NCBI GenBank assembly: GCA_009695395.1
Contig: SIBB01000142.1
Location: 1-8,273, forward strand
Direction of reading: 5' to 3'
Length of the DNA stretch: 8,273 nt
Source of the DNA: Pedosphaera sp.
GTDB lineage: Bacteria; Verrucomicrobiota; Verrucomicrobiia; Limisphaerales; SXTU01
Shown: positions 5,922 to 8,273 of the stretch, piece by piece
Layout: each line of letters starts with the position of its first letter
How positions within the stretch are numbered: the first letter of the stretch is position 1
Made by a program: the position numbers and the translations under genes
Notes under the pieces: model-generated
What the model was told of the DNA's origin: nothing
Database searches by the model: none
Seen by the model: the letters and a program-made list of their open reading frames with translations, nothing else

Positions 5922-5939
5922 GATTTAATCCGTTTCAGA

Positions 5940-5969
5940 GGCGTCCCGCGCGAGCGGGGCGCCTTTTTT
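5940..5969 (+). terminator. Rho-independent terminator after the rhodanese gene
   Basis: A 10-bp GC-rich stem (GGCGTCCCGC with GCGGGGCGCC, one G-U pair) closes on the GNRA tetraloop GCGA and is followed directly by six T. It lies 18 bp after the rhodanese stop codon and separates that gene from rlmI. Confidence 0.93.
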
Positions 5970-6022
5970 GTTTGCCGCGCACATCGTTCTCGCGATAGCT
6001 CTGGCTGCGAGACTTCAGTTTG

Positions 6023-7240
6023 ATGAACGATAACAACCCGAAACCCAAACCACGCCTGCGCCTGCGCGTCTCGCCCACGGCGGAAAGCATCCTGCGCTCG
6101 GGCCATCCGTGGCTCTTCGCGGGCAGCGTGCGGGAACAGAACCGCGAAGGGGACTGCGGGGAGCTGGCTGTCGTCTTCGATCGGAACGATTGTTTCCTCG
6201 CCATCGGCCTTTACGATCCCGATTCGCCACTACGCCTGCGGGTGCTGCACGCGGGCAAACCGGTCACGCTCGATGCCGCATGGTGGAGCGCGCGCCTCGA
6301 ATCAACACTGGCACGACGCCGGCCGCTGTTCGATGCCGGGACGACCGGCTTCCGCTGGATCAACGGCGAGAGTGATGGCTGGCCGGGGCTTGTGCTCGAC
6401 CGTTACGACACGACGCTCGTCCTCAAGATTTACACCGCCGCATGGCTGCCGCGATTGGCGGAGATACTCCCGCTGCTGCTGGCCACATTGAAACCCGAGC
6501 GCGTCGTGCTGCGGCTCAGCCGGAACATTCAGGAACAAGCCGCGGCCAAGTTCCAGCATCACGATGGCGAGATGCTGCACGGTACGGCGCCGGATGGCCC
6601 CGTGATTTTCCTCGAGAACGGACTGCGCTTCGAAGCGGAGGTGTTGCGCGGGCAGAAGACGGGGTTCTTTCTCGATCAACGCGAGAACCGCCAGCGCGTC
6701 GGCGAACTGGCGCGCGGCCGCGAAGTGCTCAACGCTTTTAGTTTCTCCGGCGGCTTCTCGCTCTACGCGGCGCGCGGCGGGGCGACGGCAGCGGTGGACC
6801 TCGACATCAGCACGCACGCTCTCGAGAGCGCTGGACGCAACTTCGCATTGAACCAAGCGGACGCGGCCGTGGCGCGTTGCCGACACGAGACGGTGCAGGC
6901 GGACACGTTCGAGTGGTTGCGCGACACGCGGCGGCAGTTCGGCCTCATCGTGCTCGACCCGCCTTCACTCGCGAAACGCGAGACCGAACGCGCCGGCGCC
7001 ATCGCCGCCTACGGCCGGCTTGCGACGGACGGCATCGCGCGATTGCTGCCCGGCGGCGTGCTCGTGGCGGCCTCCTGCTCGGCGCATGTGAGCGCGGAGG
7101 AATTCTTCAGCGCGGTGCGGCAATCTGCGCAGCGCGCGAAACGTGCCTTCACGGAATTGACGACGACGGGTCACGCACCGGATCACGCCGCAACTTTTGC
7201 GGAAGCCAATTACCTCAAAGCGATTTATCTGCGGCTTTGA
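6023..7240 (+). CDS. rlmI: Class I SAM-dependent rRNA large subunit methyltransferase, RlmI-like
   Basis: The 405-aa protein has the layout of COG1092/RlmI enzymes, which methylate C5 of a cytosine (C1962 in E. coli) in 23S rRNA; the usual length is about 395-400. Residues 11-80 form a PUA-like RNA-binding domain (ILRSGHPWLFAGSV near 23-36). Then come NGESDGWPGLVLDRY at 114-128, QKTGFFLDQRENR at 211-223, and the SAM-binding FSFSGGFSLYA at 239-249 with the acidic VDLD at 258-261. The LDPPS motif is at 311-315 and SCS, with the likely catalytic C352, at 351-353. The ATG at 6023 was chosen; an in-frame TTG directly before it is a less likely start. No Shine-Dalgarno sequence is visible. A weak promoter candidate (TTGCCG at 5972, GATAGC at 5994, 16-bp spacing) lies just after the terminator. 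The exact target base is inferred from the family. Confidence 0.93.
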   Translation: MNDNNPKPKPRLRLRVSPTAESILRSGHPWLFAGSVREQNREGDCGELAVVFDRNDCFLAIGLYDPDSPLRLRVLHAGKPVTLDAAWWSARLESTLARRRPLFDAGTTGFRWINGESDGWPGLVLDRYDTTLVLKIYTAAWLPRLAEILPLLLATLKPERVVLRLSRNIQEQAAAKFQHHDGEMLHGTAPDGPVIFLENGLRFEAEVLRGQKTGFFLDQRENRQRVGELARGREVLNAFSFSGGFSLYAARGGATAAVDLDISTHALESAGRNFALNQADAAVARCRHETVQADTFEWLRDTRRQFGLIVLDPPSLAKRETERAGAIAAYGRLATDGIARLLPGGVLVAASCSAHVSAEEFFSAVRQSAQRAKRAFTELTTTGHAPDHAATFAEANYLKAIYLRL

Positions 7241-7267
7241 GCGGAACAGGTGGGAAGCGGCGTAACT

Positions 7268-7897
7268 TTAGGGCCGAGCACCGACGGTCTCGGGCGTGAT
7301 GATTTCGTAGATGAGATTGAACCACTCCACCGAAGTGCGCGGCTTCGTGACCGCGACGGACGGCTGAACTCGCGGGACGATGGCGACCTGCACCACGCCT
7401 TCCTGCAAGCGCCGGCGCAGTTCCGTACCGGCATTGCCGACCACGATGATTTTTTGCCCTTTCATTTCCGCGAGCGCCTCGTTGGACAGCGAAGGGAAAC
7501 CGACGAGTGAAACGAAAAGACCGGCCCGAGCGTGGCGCTGGAAGATGCTGCGGAACTGATCCTGATTCAGGCCGTCATCGCCCATGGTGCCCGGCCGTTC
7601 GATCTCCATCGGTTCGGCGGCCAGCAGACTCATCCCCTTCTTTTGGGCCAATCGCTTGCCGAAGGCGGCTTGCTGCATTGTGCGATCGGGATTTTGACTC
7701 CGCGCTTCAGCAACGATCAAAACCACTTGGCCTTGATTGCCCAATACTCGAGCGGCCTCCTCGGCTGCCGCGATCCCGAGTCCTTCCGGCAACTGGGGAT
7801 TACCTGACTGCTTGCGGAACTGAGTCAGATAAAGCGCGGTGAAGGAGGCGAGGATGCCGATGACGGCGAGAAAGGCGACGAGGTTCGGTTTGCGCAT
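7268..7897 (-). CDS. Membrane-anchored protein with a periplasmic-binding-like domain, function unknown
   Basis: The 209-aa protein has one N-terminal membrane segment (residues 6-26, NLVAFLAVIGILASFTALYL) after a short basic start, so the rest probably faces the periplasm. The soluble part has alternating strands and helices: GQVVLIVAEARSQNP at 56-70, QAAFGKRLAQKKGMSLLA at 76-93, AGLFVSLVGFP at 125-135, GQKIIVVGNAGTELRRRLQEG at 147-167 and VVQVAIVPR at 168-176. This resembles half of a type 1 periplasmic-binding fold, in which a conserved G precedes a hinge strand, but it is too short for a complete binding protein. It follows the pseudopilin gene on the same strand by 108 bp and converges on rlmI with 27 bp between the stops. 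I recognise no named family. Confidence 0.8.
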   Translation of the reverse strand: MRKPNLVAFLAVIGILASFTALYLTQFRKQSGNPQLPEGLGIAAAEEAARVLGNQGQVVLIVAEARSQNPDRTMQQAAFGKRLAQKKGMSLLAAEPMEIERPGTMGDDGLNQDQFRSIFQRHARAGLFVSLVGFPSLSNEALAEMKGQKIIVVGNAGTELRRRLQEGVVQVAIVPRVQPSVAVTKPRTSVEWFNLIYEIITPETVGARP

Positions 7898-7982
7898 GTG
7901 AGGCGAGTTTGAGATGGATGGTTCGCGGGAACGCGGCGATTTCTTGAACCGAGAAGGTGGATTAAAGGGCGGTGGCGCGTGC

Positions 7983-7999
7983 CGGACGGAACGCGTCCG
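7983..7999. repeat. Short hairpin after the pseudopilin gene
   Basis: Arms CGGACG and CGTCCG pair perfectly around a 5-nt loop, 6 bp beyond the pseudopilin stop codon. No T-run follows on either strand, so it is at most a weak or factor-dependent end signal, or an RNA-stabilising hairpin. Confidence 0.35.
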
Positions 8000-8005
8000 A
8001 GCGTG

Positions 8006-8273
8006 TCAGGGGCCGCCTCGCGATGCGTCGAGCCAAGGCGACCCGTTGTAATACCAAGTCTCGCCCATCAACTCCACGTGGCCGTCCACGAAGCTGACGT
8101 TCGCGCGTTTGTTGTGACGGTAAATCGGGCCGGCGTAGTCCGGGTCATTTGCGTTCAGTACCAGAGGGGTATACACGGTGGCGGTCTGGTTGGGATAAAT
8201 CAGCAGCCAACTGCTGGCCTTGTTGCTGGGGGGGGTGCTGCCGTAGGGGGTTTGGACGCTGCCCTGCGGGTTG
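8006..8273 (-). CDS. C-terminal part of a prepilin-type protein with H-X9-DG motif (5' end beyond window)
   Basis: The last 88 codons of a minus-strand gene enter from the right edge and end in TGA at 8006-8008. The start lies outside the window. The sequence KASSWLLIYPNQTATVYTPL is followed by IYRHNKRANVSFVDGHVELM, which contains the exact H-X9-DG spacing (H53 to D63-G64, counted from the first complete codon) of the prepilin-processing-associated H-X9-DG domain. The end, ETWYYNGSPWLDASRGGP, is of a kind I associate with Verrucomicrobia. Such proteins normally have a type IV pilin-like N-terminal cleavage/methylation signal and are abundant paralogues of Planctomycetes and Verrucomicrobia, probably exported pseudopilins or surface proteins. 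That signal cannot be checked here. A G7 run at 8229-8235 lies in the coding part. Confidence 0.88.
   Translation of the reverse strand, partial: NPQGSVQTPYGSTPPSNKASSWLLIYPNQTATVYTPLVLNANDPDYAGPIYRHNKRANVSFVDGHVELMGETWYYNGSPWLDASRGGP

Noticed and set aside
5972..5999. Promoter candidate TTGCCG / GATAGC before rlmI
   Set aside because: Matches to the consensus are weak (4/6 and 3/6), so it is mentioned only in the rlmI entry and not listed as a feature.
6302..6886. Minus-strand frame of 194 codons
   Set aside because: It lies opposite rlmI, which carries all expected motifs; no family resemblance.
8229..8235. G7 run in the pseudopilin gene as a phase-variation tract
   Set aside because: It is short for slippage control, the frame is intact on both sides and the 5' part of the gene is not visible.

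Overview
The window looks like chromosomal DNA of a GC-rich Verrucomicrobiota bacterium, most likely a Pedosphaera/Limisphaerales-type lineage. This is inferred from three things: a pseudopilin end with an H-X9-DG motif at the right edge, a small uncharacterised protein with a GLDSDGHKRVTKGE motif of a kind I associate with the Verrucomicrobia/Planctomycetes group, and several genes without a Shine-Dalgarno sequence. There are no rRNA or tRNA genes, CRISPR arrays, insertion sequences or phage genes. Coding density is high.

Left part (1-4256), all on the minus strand. Reading in the direction of transcription: an 88-aa conserved hypothetical protein, an exported Cys-type glutathione peroxidase, and a Dabb (A/B barrel) protein. 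A compact operon follows: a GbsR/MarR-type regulator, a polytopic membrane protein fused to a DCC (DUF393) thiol-oxidoreductase domain, a 48-aa ORF, and a large membrane protein ending in a SRPBCC-like domain. The last gene runs off the left edge and has no stop in the window. The operon genes are 6 bp apart or overlap by ATGA. A perfect 8+8 bp palindrome lies across the regulator's start codon, which suggests autoregulation.

Middle (4257-5969), plus strand. Divergent from the 88-aa gene is an ArsS-type radical SAM enzyme (arsenosugar biosynthesis, C-terminal Cys-rich domain), with no arsM beside it. After a 199-bp gap comes an exported single-domain rhodanese, closed by a clear rho-independent terminator with a GNRA tetraloop.

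Right part (5970-8273). A plus-strand RlmI/COG1092-like rRNA methyltransferase converges on a minus-strand, membrane-anchored protein of unknown function. Upstream of the latter is the 3' end of the H-X9-DG pseudopilin gene, which enters from the right edge.

Exported or membrane-bound thiol chemistry recurs (GPx, DCC, rhodanese), but these genes are not in one operon and a shared role is not shown. The best candidate for an undescribed system is the GbsR / TM-DCC / 48-aa / TM-SRPBCC operon.
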